The position numbers and the translations under genes are program-made. This document shows, in pieces, positions 48,661 to 60,972 of a stretch of DNA of 64,000 bases; position 1 is the stretch's first letter; each line of letters starts with the position of its first letter. This DNA is from Xiphydria camelus (taxonomy: Eukaryota; Arthropoda; Insecta; Hymenoptera; Xiphydriidae). The notes beneath the pieces were generated by a model, which had not been told where the DNA came from, searched no databases, and saw only the letters and a program-made list of their open reading frames with translations. The stretch covers positions 21,244,827 through 21,308,826 of the forward strand of contig OY783196.1 in NCBI GenBank assembly GCA_963678675.1, written 5' to 3'.

Positions 48661-49152
48661 AGTCAAGCTCGAGCTCTTGTGTAACCACGCTCAATATCAG
48701 AAGTAGAGTATCCGCTTCGATCCCTATAACCCCTGACCCTGTACGTAAAAAAATAATATATTATACCCCCCCTTTTGCGCCTTATGCTTCCGCTTCTTTA
48801 GTTTACTGGCTCGCGGCAAGACCAATTTCGACGTCTGAAAGCAGCATGCGCAGACATTTCTCTTGCAGTCTACACAACTCAACAATGGCCTCTCCAAACT
48901 AGAACGAGGAACGGAGTTCTTCTTAACTTTTGAGAAACTAAAGAAGACCGTCAGTCGTTCTCGGTTTTCTCTTTCTCTCTCTATCCCGCAACCACTGACA
49001 AGTCAAAGTTTCCTACATCATACACCAGACTGCTTTAGTATGTAATATAATTACTTTCGCTATATCCTATTCCAGTTCTTATATTTCGTCTACAGCACTA
49101 AGAGAAATTTTATAGATTGCACGGCAGTGCTAGTAGTTTATTAATATAAGAA

Positions 49153-49178
49153 TCTCTCTCTCTCTCTCTCTCTCTCTG
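49153..49178. repeat. (TC)n microsatellite
   Basis: About 12 TC units. Confidence 0.9.
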
Positions 49179-49439
49179 TTTCTGTTTGCCTTAGCAATAA
49201 TTATTTCTATTTTACCAGAACAAATAGCTATTTCGACATTACGTATAGTCATTTTAGCAACGCGTATTGCTCTTGTCACATTTGGTATTGCTATGTTACT
49301 TACACTGTCTAGTTAACCTGTCACTTATTGTTAACCTTAAAGTATAGCTAGTGGAGCTATACTAATTCGGTCTTAACATAATAAAAATGCATGTTTTTAA
49401 ATTGCATTTGTAATCCATATACATATTCAATAACAAACG

Positions 49440-49715
49440 AAATAGAAATTATTCGCAAAGTTATAAGTGCATTTCTCTCTACGGGATTGTGACGTCATCG
49501 AAAAGACAGAGAGACACGCTTATGCCAAGCAACGAGTGCGAGAGAGCTAGCCTCACTAGTAGACTATAGCGTAGCTGCATTTTTAAATATCGTTTTTCAG
49601 CTTATGACAGGTGAGACAGAAAATGAAAAATTAAAAAATACGAGGTAAATAATTTTGTCCAACTTTTTCAAACAGACAATAAAAAAATAATGTTATAACC
49701 GAATTGCTGTGCAAT
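49440..49715. repeat. interspersed repeat family O, copy 2 (inverted)
   Basis: It contains the palindrome TGACGTCA within GATTGTGACGTCATC and the shared AAAGTTATAAGTGCATTTCT block. Confidence 0.7.
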
Positions 49716-52143
49716 CTAAACATTTTTCTCAGTCCAAAAATAATCCACTTTTCCTCCACTTGTAATTTTCAACTTCGCGATAAACTCAAACCCTCCTCAT
49801 AACATCAGTTAACCCATCATCCACACAAAATATCAAAGAAGAGTAAGTGTCGTTATCAAGTTCAACTCGCCTACTCAATAAGATATCACACAGCTCCGGA
49901 ACGCTCGCGCGCCTTTACACGGCGAAGTGTACGGAAAAAAAAAGTAAGAATAACGTCACGTTCGCACCGCGAAATGCGGAAAACGAATGCTCGAGTGAAA
50001 ACTAACCCGGTAGAGAGAACCCGGTACTCTCCTCTCGCAAAATTATCTGTTCACAGGTGGTTAGATACCTGCGGAGTGCATATTCTTTGCGGTAACTCCG
50101 TGTGCGAAATTTTCTGCGTCGCGTCGTAAACTTTCGACGGCGTGAAATGGGTAAATAAAGTAACGATTTTATGGTCGCCGAGCAAAGGATGTGAAAGGGA
50201 GGAAACGTCGCGGAGTAGGTAAAGTGAAAATAGGAAAAAATGTATGACAGATGAACCTTTTGAACTGACGTACGTTACGAGTGTGTGAATGTGTGATGGA
50301 GGGAAAGTGGGAATATGCAGTGAAACTGCAAAAATTATATTAGCTCTTAACTAAAATATACAAAACGGATACCGCATGACTGATTGTGAGCTTAAACCAG
50401 GTTCATTTCTTTCACTTGATTCCGACTTGCTTCACGCACGACTGTACTTAATTTAGACCCGGACTTCAGATTTCATAATACAACAAAATGACTGGATCGA
50501 ATTGAAACATGTAACTCGTTTTTTAAATAAATTATATTCGATTGATCAAACCAATCCTCTTCTTTTAATATTAAAAAAAATAGTTTGTTTTATGCACTTT
50601 AATATGCACAAAATCAGCGATGCAGTTGAAGTTGCACCGTAACGCAATGGATATAAAAACAGGCCAATAAATCTGCCCGTCTTAACACTCCCGACGTGTA
50701 ATTAGCAGAGTGTGGTGTTCGTTCCGCGGTTAAAATGGAAATTTCAAACATCGCGGAACGCGTGGCCGATAGTGGCGTCAAGATTTTCATCCTTAGGAGA
50801 CTCGTAACGCGCTTTGCTACGAGTTAACTTGGAAACTAGTGACTAATGTTTCCCAGAGCGTGTATACGCAGCCATTGGAGCACGCTCCAGCCACGAAACT
50901 ACGTACATGCATACGTATATGTACGGAGGGTGAATAAAGTACTCCCAGCGTCGGAAACGGTAGGAAATTTATGACAACGCGTGACGGGATGTAGGTACCT
51001 ACCTGTGTGCGGGGTCTGTATATATGTATGTATAGGTGGAGAATTTTCGTTGAGGAAGTTCAACAAGATTTCGACGCTCAAAATTCACCACATACACATA
51101 CGGGAAATTTGAAAATATTCTAATAAAATAAAAAAAGTCGTGAGAGAAAATTAAGTTATCAATGTTATGATATTATCTAATAATTAATTATCCAATAAAC
51201 TCGAAATAAAAATCCCTCCGATGCAAAATGCAGCTCTCTTTAGTGGATTATATTTCGTAGAAACTTATTTTTGATCGAGAAAACGCAACTTTTACGTAAG
51301 GTTTTACATCATTCATTTTTGTTACAGAAAAGAAGAGTAAAAATTAATTAGAAAAACTTTCTATGTTCTTCAGAAATTGTATATATGTAATACGGGGAAA
51401 AAGAATTACAATTACAAATTCCATCTTTTTGCATCATGCGAAGTGAAATATTTTGTGAAAAAAATTGGTTTTTGAAAAAATCGCTTTCGGATCGCCAGGA
51501 AAACTAAAATTTCCCAGGGGTACGCTTGAAAAGATTAATTACATTTGAGCTTGACAAATGAGGAAGCTGTAACGGAATTTATTTATTAACACATTCTCTT
51601 ATCAAAATAGGTACCTACTCCAGAAGAGTTAAGAATTACGGCATTACCATAAAAACTTAAATCTCTCATCAGGCTTAAAAATATTACATTTTCAGAGAGA
51701 GAAGCTTTAGTTAGAGGACTCTGCGAGGGAATGTCTACAAACGACCCTTGCATATTCGTGCCCTTATCGTGGCTGACCAAACGGTCACAATCAGAAAGAA
51801 TTACCGTTAAAGCGCCATCGACTCAGCAGTTTCTGATAATTAACCAGATACCGGTCTTGTCCATCCCCTTAATGGCGGGTCACTTTCTCGCGCGTCACAC
51901 CCCAGTAGCAAATGACTGAACCCCGTTCGCCGCATAAAAAAAAAGTAAGATAAATCTTCCGCGCTTTCGTCGTCCCGTAGGATTTTAACGGGATAATTAA
52001 CTGGTAGAGTACTAATTAATTACCACCACGATTAGGATAATCCCGCATTGGCGGTCGGAGAAATTAATGACTTTCCGCGCTATAGCAATTAGTCAGAATT
52101 AGCTGGAAGTATGTACGTACGTATACAGACGTCCCTGTACATA

Positions 52144-52200
52144 TCTCTCTCTCACACACAAACACGCGTGCGCGCGCGCGTGCACGCACCCCATACACAC
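52144..52200. repeat. mixed CT, CA and CG dinucleotide tract
   Basis: CT units pass into ACACACA and then a GCGCGCGCG run, alternating purine-pyrimidine throughout the CA/CG part, so it has Z-DNA potential. Confidence 0.8.
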
Positions 52201-53017
52201 TTATATATACATTAGCAGAAATTTCGGAACCGAGATTTTTCGTACTATCATCGCCCCACCCACGCATTGTCAGATGGGCGAAATCGAGAAATAAAGGGAA
52301 GGAGTGTAACGAGGATTGAATAGGAAATCCGTGCCAAGCGAGAGCTGGGAGCTCCGGCGGCAGTAGTTATCGTATTGCCACCCTGCAGTTAATTTTCTCA
52401 AAAGGGAAAGCTCGCGCCGCCGTACAGTAACTGCCGTTCCCACGTAATTCGACGTCGTCGTTTACAGGGAAACCATTGTCGGTATTTCAGCTGAAAGGAG
52501 CGAGAACCGTTAATCAGAGGGGAATGCGAGGAACGCGCCAAGTGCGACTTTATCAGCAGTGAGACCGCCTACTGCGTTACCCCGTTGAGAAAGCAGTTTT
52601 GACATTTTGGAACAAAAAACCTGACACTCTATATCGATCGAGTCACAGCTGGTGCCAAGGCTCGCCAACGTCGCAGGGAAAATATGACGTATCTTGTTGG
52701 CATCGATAGACCTTAACATTCTTTTCTCAAAAAAAAAGAGAAATAAAGGTGAGCATCAGAATAAAGCAGATGGATCGCGCCGTGTACATCGTTGTTATAA
52801 TACTCCGTTATTAATATGTAAGCTAACTCCAGTTAACTTTCAGAAAGGTAGGTAAGATGGTACTGCTGTTGCTATTAGGCAAACGACATCGCTAGCTAAG
52901 GGTGTACATGGAAGCGTTACTCGCGTATAATTTAAATCTCTCTACACCCCTCGGCTTGCCCGCTACCCCTTTCCCATCTTACAGATCCTCTGGCCTCTGC
53001 GTCTCTCTCCCCACGTT

Positions 53018-53105
53018 CCCTGGCGTTTGCTCTCTTTCTCTCTCTTCTATTTATCTATCTATCCCTCTATCCATACTTTTTTTCTCTCTCTCCCTCTCTC
53101 TCCCA
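53018..53105. repeat. CT-rich low-complexity tract
   Basis: CTCTCTT, CTATCTATC and CCCTCTCTC runs. ORFs over it are Ser/Leu/Pro-rich artefacts. Confidence 0.85.
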
Positions 53106-53670
53106 TTCCCACCTCGCCTACAAATTTAATCCTTCCCCCTTCGTCACTCCCTGCCTCGCCCACGATTTCTACAACCCCTCGCTCTGACTCGACAAAGTTA
53201 AACTGCACTAGAAGGGAGAGGGAAGAAGCAAAGGGTGGAACGAGGGAATTTGTATCGTACGAAGTGCTCCGCTAATTATTGGCTAGTAAACTTTTAACCC
53301 CCCCCCCCTCCATCCCTCTCGCACCTCTTAGAACCAGCCCTTGCCTGCCTCCCTACACAGAGGGTGCCCCACCTCTGGCGTAACCCCGAGGCGTGACTCG
53401 TTCGATAAATTTGAGCCACCCTTGCATTCTAGAAATTAATATGGACGAGACGTAATATATATGGCTGTTAACGTGACAATCGACGGTTTGAATCCTCTGT
53501 CTATTAGTCAGTGTACAGCGCGATTGGATATTATTTGAACGCCCTTCGCCTAATACGTAGGTACTTTAGTTGGAAAATAATAGCTTCTTGTTTGATAGTT
53601 TAAGAATGATTACGACATATACAGGAGCGATGTAGTGGCGACGAATTAAAGTTCAATAAAACCGTGCGAT

Positions 53671-53941
53671 CCCAGGCGGAAAAGTTCTATATATTATATT
53701 TTGTATATAATCCATATGTGGATTTGGTCATAATATATGAATTATGTATGACTTCTATATTAATCAGATACAAACTATACATATATATGGATTATATAAA
53801 CATTAAAAAATCTACATATAGTTCTTACGTGGTTAATATAGAAATTATATATTATTATATAATACGATATACCTAATCCATATATATGATCAAATCCATA
53901 TATGGACTATATACAAAATATATAAAACTTTTCCGCCTGGG
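53671..53941. mobile_element. MITE family L, copy 2 (complete)
   Basis: A 271-base element with ends CCCAGGCGGAAAAGTTCTAT and AAACTTTTCCGCCTGGG, and the same ATATGG-rich interior. Confidence 0.85.
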
Positions 53942-54413
53942 ATATCCATAAAAGTTAAATTCCGCGTACATTACTGCACTTCAAACTACCTCAGAGGTGT
54001 TAAAATAGCTCGAGATTTATGGAAAATATTTTGTAAAAAACGTAAGATGCAGGATCAGTTTATATTAATAGTCTATAGCATTCTTCTCGAATCGGAAGTT
54101 GGTATATCTATAGCAGGTATTGGGCGAGGGTGGTAAAAAAAGAGGAGAAGAGAGGGCACTCTTTTATTTTTCTCTTTAAGGCACGAATCGAAGGGAAGTG
54201 GAGCGTAAAGAGTCCCGTCGGCGCCAGACGTTTCCGATGCCTCAGCACAATATATCGAGTTATTTATTTATTTCCCTCGAAACCCATCTGGAATTTTCAA
54301 AATGTGAAAGATCAATGAAATGCGAGTGCGGGAGACGACATAGATATAATTACACTCGCGGTGCATCGTACAATTGAGTGCAGCGGTTGAACGTGAGGAA
54401 GGAGCTATCTGTA

Positions 54414-54903
54414 CAGCGTATCTCCCACAATGACCGTGACAGCGGGAAATGGGAGATTCCTCGTTAAACTAGCTGTATAAAGTGTAAGTTATAATGTTGG
54501 AGGAGCAATAGTTAAGTTACTAAAAGAGTTTTAAGATTACCAATAGAATGACAGTTCCACTGGCAAACGTTGTTGATCCATAAATAGGTCAATATAAGGG
54601 ACTACGTCCGAGGCCTGTTCTGATCGTACTCGCAGAAGAAATCTCTAACGCTGAACTGCTATTAGTTGATTAAGACATCGTCTACGAGTGCGATATCGGA
54701 GCAGGCCTTGAACAGAGCCCTATACGCTTACCTATCTATGGGTTAACGATGTTTGCCAGCGAAACTGTTATCCTATTAATCATCTTACACCTCTTTTAGT
54801 TCCTTAACTATTGCTCCTTCAACATTGTAACTTGCACTTTATACGCCTAATTTTTAGAGGAATCTCCCATTTCCCGTTATCATGATCATTGTGGGACACG
54901 CTG
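54414..54903. mobile_element. 490-base fold-back with ~210-base arms and TA duplication
   Basis: Ends CAGCGTATCTCCCACAATGA and TCATTGTGGGACACGCTG lie between TA dinucleotides. The arms pair through GGGAAATGGGAGATTCCTC, TATAAAGTG, and AACGTTGTTGATCC-type blocks with scattered changes. Confidence 0.85.
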
Positions 54904-56745
54904 TATACTTTCTTTGATGTATGTATGAACAAGATACACACTTGCATGCACATGCAAGAAGAAAGACAGAGGGAGAGAGAAAGCCCGTGGCGTGTGTCGC
55001 TAAAATTTAATCCGCCAGCATTAACAAGAATTACGTGGGAGGCTCAACGTAATCCACACGACCTCGTCTTCAGCCGCCATAATTGCCCGCTTAAGATCAC
55101 ACTTCTCACTATTTTGCAAACGGAGAATCCAACGCTATATATATAATAATAATTTTGCTTAAATGCCCAGAAATCTATAGACTCTCAAAACGTTATCATT
55201 ATTGACCGGAATTATGTATGGCCACTTCAACATCCCCCAATTTTGCACCCTAAACAAATTTTCTCACTAAATTGTGGAAGAAATTTAACTTTTTTATACG
55301 CTGTCTTTCGTGACACGGACAATAAAACTCGATAAATTGTTATCTCTCAATCATGATATGTGCGTTGAATTTTGAAAGTTAAATAATCGCATTATAATCA
55401 GCATCATATTGACTATGTTCATTAGTTTACTCAACCAACTGTGAAAAATATAATATATGGTCGGAGAGCAATATATTTGCTGACTAAATATCATTGTAGT
55501 CAGGAAGTACAGCTGCATCCTCTACTCGTCAATATTTGTTCGATATATTCAACAACCCATAAAATCGGGTACATAAAAAACTCGTATAACCGGCCGAAAT
55601 GATCACTGGCGCTAATATGGTAAACATAGAAAATGTATTCATTCGATGGACGCTTCAACTGAGAGAAGAGGCACATAAAATTGAAACTAAAAATACGGAT
55701 ACCCCAAATTAGAAAGCGAGGAAGTAGGAAGACGTCGTCGAAGATCCGGTATAGTAGAGCTATAAACACAGTCTTGATTTATTCCAATATAAAAAATTAT
55801 TTTTAAGGTAAAGCAAAAATATCGAAGGGATAACGAAGCAGTCGAGAGTGACTAATAATTGTAGTCGCATTTAACGTGCAAACACGACGGTGAAATTCAG
55901 AGCGGAAATTCATGCATATTTCCCCATTTTCCCGTTAGCCACCGTTACGGAAACATAAATTCATAAAAATAAATTCATTCGTTCAGATCCGTTGATGAAA
56001 ATAAGATCGAAAGAAAAAAGGGGGCGTGCCCATCGAGTGACGCTATACCATAGCGGACGAATGTATATGTATATAATTACAGCGGTAAATGCAGATTTGC
56101 AGGATGTAGGTATCATAAAATTCGCATCAATCTCACGCCCAACCACAGACGGGTGGACGTTGCGCTCGCTAATTCCGCATGCCGGCGCCCCTGATAATGA
56201 ACGATCGGGAGAACATGTGAAACGTTCCGATGAACGGCGATATCGGGGGCAGCAAATTGGGGGTACGCGCGCGGATACCTACATATCGGTATCTAATACA
56301 ATGCCTACATGTACTTAGCTGCGCGTTAAATCGGCATGCCAACAAGCATTACGCTGTAATGTTGGTCAACACGACACCCTGCCTGAATCGATGTCTTGTA
56401 TGTACGCGGTAGGTACGAGCACGAGGTGGACGGACTAAGTTGTTAGGTGCGCGCGATTGTTGGAGGCACTACGCGGAAGTAACCTAACCCTACCTAATAT
56501 AGCACGCAACGATGCTGTGTGATGTATATTGATAGAAGAGGGTGAAACTACTCCGGTCTAATGACCGAGCTCACTTCCATCATGATTATCTCCTTACCCG
56601 TGAGCTATCACCCTTCCCGCCCACATCGGAGCCGTGGGTGATCACAAGATGACTCCTGTCTTCACGGACTTTGAGGTACTACGGGGAATTCCCATATATG
56701 GAGTGTCGGCAGAAAGGATTAAATTGAAGTTGATATGATGTTTTC

Positions 56746-56836
56746 TTAACCCTCCGTTAGTCTGCTGGGGTCTGACAGACCCAAAGTGAATGTAATTCTC
56801 ACGGTACATTCAGCCACCAGACTAACGCAGGGTTAA
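56746..56836. mobile_element. short TTAA MITE (83 bp plus duplications)
   Basis: TTAA duplications flank ends CCCTCCGTTAGTCTG and CAGACTAACGCAGGG. The centre contains a GGGTCTGACAGACCC palindrome. Confidence 0.8.
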
Positions 56837-57069
56837 AAAGCATATATCCTGATAGAGATGAAGGAATACGATATCAAGACGGATGAAAAGTTCACAAAAA
56901 TGGAATACCTAGTCCCTTTCCAATCGTAATCTGTATTTAATTTCATACTTATAATCGTCTTAATGCGGCATTCTGGCTAGCCTGTTTACTAAGTCAATTC
57001 GTAATTAGATGATTGAAGTAGCAAACTCGCCTTTTATTCAGCTAACTAGTTTTTATTGATGTAAATTAC

Positions 57070-57570
57070 GTCTTTTAAATCAATGTTGGGGTCTAGAATG
57101 GAAAATACCTAAACGCGACACGACTTACCATACGGTCTTATTTAACAAAAAAATCGATTTCTTAGTCTCTGTCGAATCATATAAAGTAGTCATTGATACG
57201 CGTGTATGTCTGCATTCTGTCCCGAATCAAACCTTGTATTTCGCGTCGTTGAAAATTATAAGGATGGGTAGAGCGTGCCTTGCTTCCCGGCGAGCTCGGC
57301 ACGTGACGTCACACGAGAGGACCCTCACAGAAAGAGCTCTAGGCGTGGGGTTCGTTGACGGGGGGGGGATGTATTATGATTTACCATGGGTTGAAGGCTC
57401 ATGATTTTCAAGTCGTTTAAACGCCTTAAAAACCACCCTACAGATCGTAAGCCAAATTCGGCGGCATATTAGAAGCAGAAAACATTATTTAATAACGTTT
57501 CCGCCCACGTTAAGGAAAAGGAAATGACATTTCAATGTATAGCAAACGCAGTACCTAGTATTTCTAAAGA
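57070..57570. repeat. diverged interspersed repeat Q, copy 2
   Basis: It shares TTTAAATCAATGTTGG, TCTTATTTAAC, CAAGTCGTTT and GCAGTACCTAG words with copy 1. No coding capacity recognised. Confidence 0.45.
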
Positions 57571-59207
57571 CGTAACGTACGTAACTTTGATATAACCTAG
57601 ACGCTTCTTCTTAAGATCGTTATTAAAATTTACTACCGCGATGTTACTTCGTTTAATTAACGATTGATGAAGAAATATTTACTGAAGGTTGTCCCTTTCC
57701 TACTCCAATAATAGAGTGCCCGTCCAAGATTATTTTGGCAGCAAACAAACATACATTTTCTGGCGAAGGCTCACATAATTTAATCTCATTCATACACCGA
57801 CAAATAAATCCAAAAATATAATGGCAACTAATGGTCAGGAAGTACCGAAACATATCAAGGAGGATCATCAGTTAGGATCGATGTAACCTTTCCATCTATG
57901 GGAATGGTCCTTCGAATGATCGATCGAGGCATTAAGAAAGAACCACGTACATGCCAGAGCCGTATAGTGCGTTACATATGCTGCACCCTTGACCGTCAGG
58001 CCGGTTTATCTCGTTAGCTCATCGAGCAGAGGCCGCACGACGCTCTTACGATTACGTAATATTAGTACCTTGCCAGGTGAACCCGCGCGGGCTTCTTTGG
58101 CTCTGAATGTCGACGGAATATTCGCGCGAGCGAGTCTAATTCAATCCGCGGAAGGTCGTAGGAATCTCATGCGATAGAGGTCATGCATATGCATGAGTTA
58201 GTGTAAGTATCTCATTAAGGGATACATTTTCCATCGAGCCGACGAGGCTATCGACCAAGGCTGCGAGTTAATGAGATCTAAAAGGTGCGTGGTTCATGCA
58301 CAAAATGAAAAAAATACATAATAACGCACGATGAGGTTCTGAGAGCCGGATTTATGAAAAATATGCTACAGTGGATGAGTTATAAAGTACGAGTTTAAAT
58401 CAGTGTATAAAAGGATACCACGGAAAACCAATTTCAGTTTTGAAATTCCAGCTATTCTTCGACCTGGTTGCTAACAATAGGACATAATTTCGGTACCTAA
58501 CTGTGGGCACGAAGAATAACAATCGAAGATTCGGAGTGTATCGCGATACAAAGCTTTTTCGAAGCCACGCAGCGTGGTAAAACAATTACTTTGCACTTAT
58601 GCTAAGTAAACTCGCGTTGAACCACTCGGGCCTGTATAAAGCGGAAGTACCTAATGCAATAAGTGGCTCAGCTCCTTGTGTACCCAGAGGTTACTCGATA
58701 CGGACGCGTTAGTTGGTAACTCAATGGACAGCTATCCGCTGTGGGATATTAATTGACCTCGTTTCATCCCCTTCTATCTTCCGGGGTGCGCGGGAAAATA
58801 TTTTTCAGCCGATGAAGGGTAACGAATTGAAAAGGAGTTTGGCAGATCAAATAAACGCGTCGATTGCACGAAACATCATAATTACTGCGTTATGTAAGAA
58901 ATGTTCCATAATCTAGGGTTATCCTTCGGCGCGGCTTTAATGTAATACCTATCAAGCCCACCAGAGATTAGATGGGCCAAGGCTGACCCAAGGTTCGGTC
59001 AAAGTATACGCGCATTAGGGCAGAGGGAATTTCTTGCGCGGCTCCTAAAAACCAGGTCTACTTCGACATCCCCTTTAATATCGAGCAACCGTATATACCC
59101 ACATATCATTCTGTTCCCCGCCATATTTTTATTTACTTCCTGAGGAAAATAGAATTAAGAGCTCGTTAAAACTTGGCCCTAGGTATGTTTATTATTATTT
59201 TCTACTA

Positions 59208-59364
59208 CACTGAAAATGGTATTTAGCTAATCCAGCTATATTTCTGGCTGCCTCAGACACAACTAGAAAAATATTGCTAGCGTACCAAGAATTCCTGCTA
59301 TTGCGAAGAAAATTATCACTGCAATTACTATAATTTTCTAGTTGTGGCCAAATTTTTTTGAGTG
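59208..59364. mobile_element. MITE family M
   Basis: A 157-base TA-flanked element. The ends are CACTGAAAATGGT and ATTTTTTTGAGTG, and CAACTAGAAAA / TTTTCTAGTTG pair internally. A separate perfect hairpin starts six bases after it. Confidence 0.65.
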
Positions 59365-59369
59365 TATAC

Positions 59370-59413
59370 ATCACCCTGGGCATAGGATGCTTCTATTCTA
59401 TGCCCAGGGTGAT
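59370..59413. repeat. perfect 16-bp hairpin
   Basis: ATCACCCTGGGCATAG and CTATGCCCAGGGTGAT enclose a 12-base loop, with further TATA pairing outside. It could be a tiny insertion or a transcribed hairpin. Confidence 0.75.
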
Positions 59414-60549
59414 ATATAATATATTTTTAAAAAATAACAAACGTATCAAGAAAACTTTAATAATTTTGAAGATTTTTAATAAAACGAAGGAACAAAAAGC
59501 TAGAGCTTAATTAAATTTAAATTTACCAAAGAGGGGCATATTTTAATTCAGTAAGTGAGTGAAAGAAGAGGAAAGGAGGAGGGAGAGGCACTGCTAGGAG
59601 AGAAGAGAATTACACCATAAGAGTACATATATATGTATATGAGGAGGGAGAAGAGTTCTTACTCAGATTTACATGAGGTATCTCTCCAGGATTAAAATAA
59701 GCATTTCATTATGAATTATAATTGAGAGCATAAAGTGAAACTGAATATTAAATTCAAACAGAAAAAACTTGGGAGGAAGGAAATAACACGTGAGGCATAT
59801 TAAAGGCACTTTATATATTGAAGTTACTCTAAACACCGAAGTAGCCCCTACCTGGGGTTACTATATTGGTGAATCATCGCCCAAGCTGATGAATCATCGG
59901 CCGACCTTTCTACGAAATGAAAGAACTATTTAACGACTTAAAAAAGCAATTACATTGATGTCCCAAGGAGAGGCAACGTAATTTGACGTTTCCACCGACT
60001 AAACCGAAGCACCCCCGCGCGCCGATCGATAAACCCCTCCCTGTAACTCACGCGAAACGAGAAAGCTTCGACGTGCGCCTTCCGACGACACGAGATACGG
60101 GTTTCCAGCGAGGATAGAAATACTTTAGCAAGCCGGGTCGCGATGTCGGCTCGGAGGAAAATGGGTAGGACGGAAAATTGGCAAAATGCAATTAGCCCGA
60201 ATGAGTAACTGAGCTATATATATATAGGTATGAATTCTTGTTACGCAAGCTCTGTGCTGCGCCGACGCGCGTATCATATACATGTATATTCTATATCGAG
60301 CCAGCAGACACGGAGGTACGTATGTACTCGCATTGTTGCAGAGAAATGAGAGGCACGGGGTGCCTCTTAACTAATTTATTCTACTCAAAGACGAGACGTA
60401 TACGTTTATAATGTATAGACCCCGACGCGTTTCCATTCTTTACCTTATAAATTTCAACCCGAGACCCTTTCGCATCCAGCGTGTCAAACTCGTTTCAAAA
60501 AGATCCGAACCTCCAATCAGCCACACATCATAATATGGTCTCTTGATTA

Positions 60550-60972
60550 CCCAGACGGAAAAGTTCTATATATTTTGTATATAATCCATATGTGGTTTTG
60601 ATCATATACTGATTACATATGATTTCTCTATTAACTATATAAGAACTAGGTATATATTATAGATGTTCAAATGAGTCCAAGCAGAAAAGATCTATATGGA
60701 TTACACATACATAATAATATAGTCCATATATGGATTATACATGATTTCTGTAGGTATAAACCATATACATATATGAATTATTTGAATCTTTTAGATTTTC
60801 GTAAAATCCATATAGGATCAAACCCATATATATGGGCCATATATAATTCACATAGAACTTTTTCGCCAGGGATTGTATAATCCATATATAATCTATATAT
60901 GGTTAATATAGAAATTATATATAATCCATATATAACCAAAACCACACACGGATCACAGAATTTTTCCGCCTG
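60550..60972. mobile_element. MITE family L, copy 3, with a fourth copy inside
   Basis: The outer ends are CCCAGACGGAAAAGTTCTAT and GAATTTTTCCGCCTG. The centre is occupied by a second, related element. Confidence 0.75.
60676..60871. mobile_element. MITE family L, nested copy
   Basis: Ends TCCAAGCAGAAAAGATCTAT and AGAACTTTTTCGCCAGGGA mirror the outer element, and both halves of the outer element resume on either side. Confidence 0.65.

Noticed and set aside
55500..55769. 89-codon minus-strand hydrophobic ORF, considered as a chemoreceptor fragment
   Set aside because: No conserved receptor motif is visible and no neighbouring exons were found.
27141..60972. repeated ATATGG words as a satellite or CRISPR-like array
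   Set aside because: The words fall inside three dispersed MITE copies with inverted ends and have no regular repeat-spacer structure.
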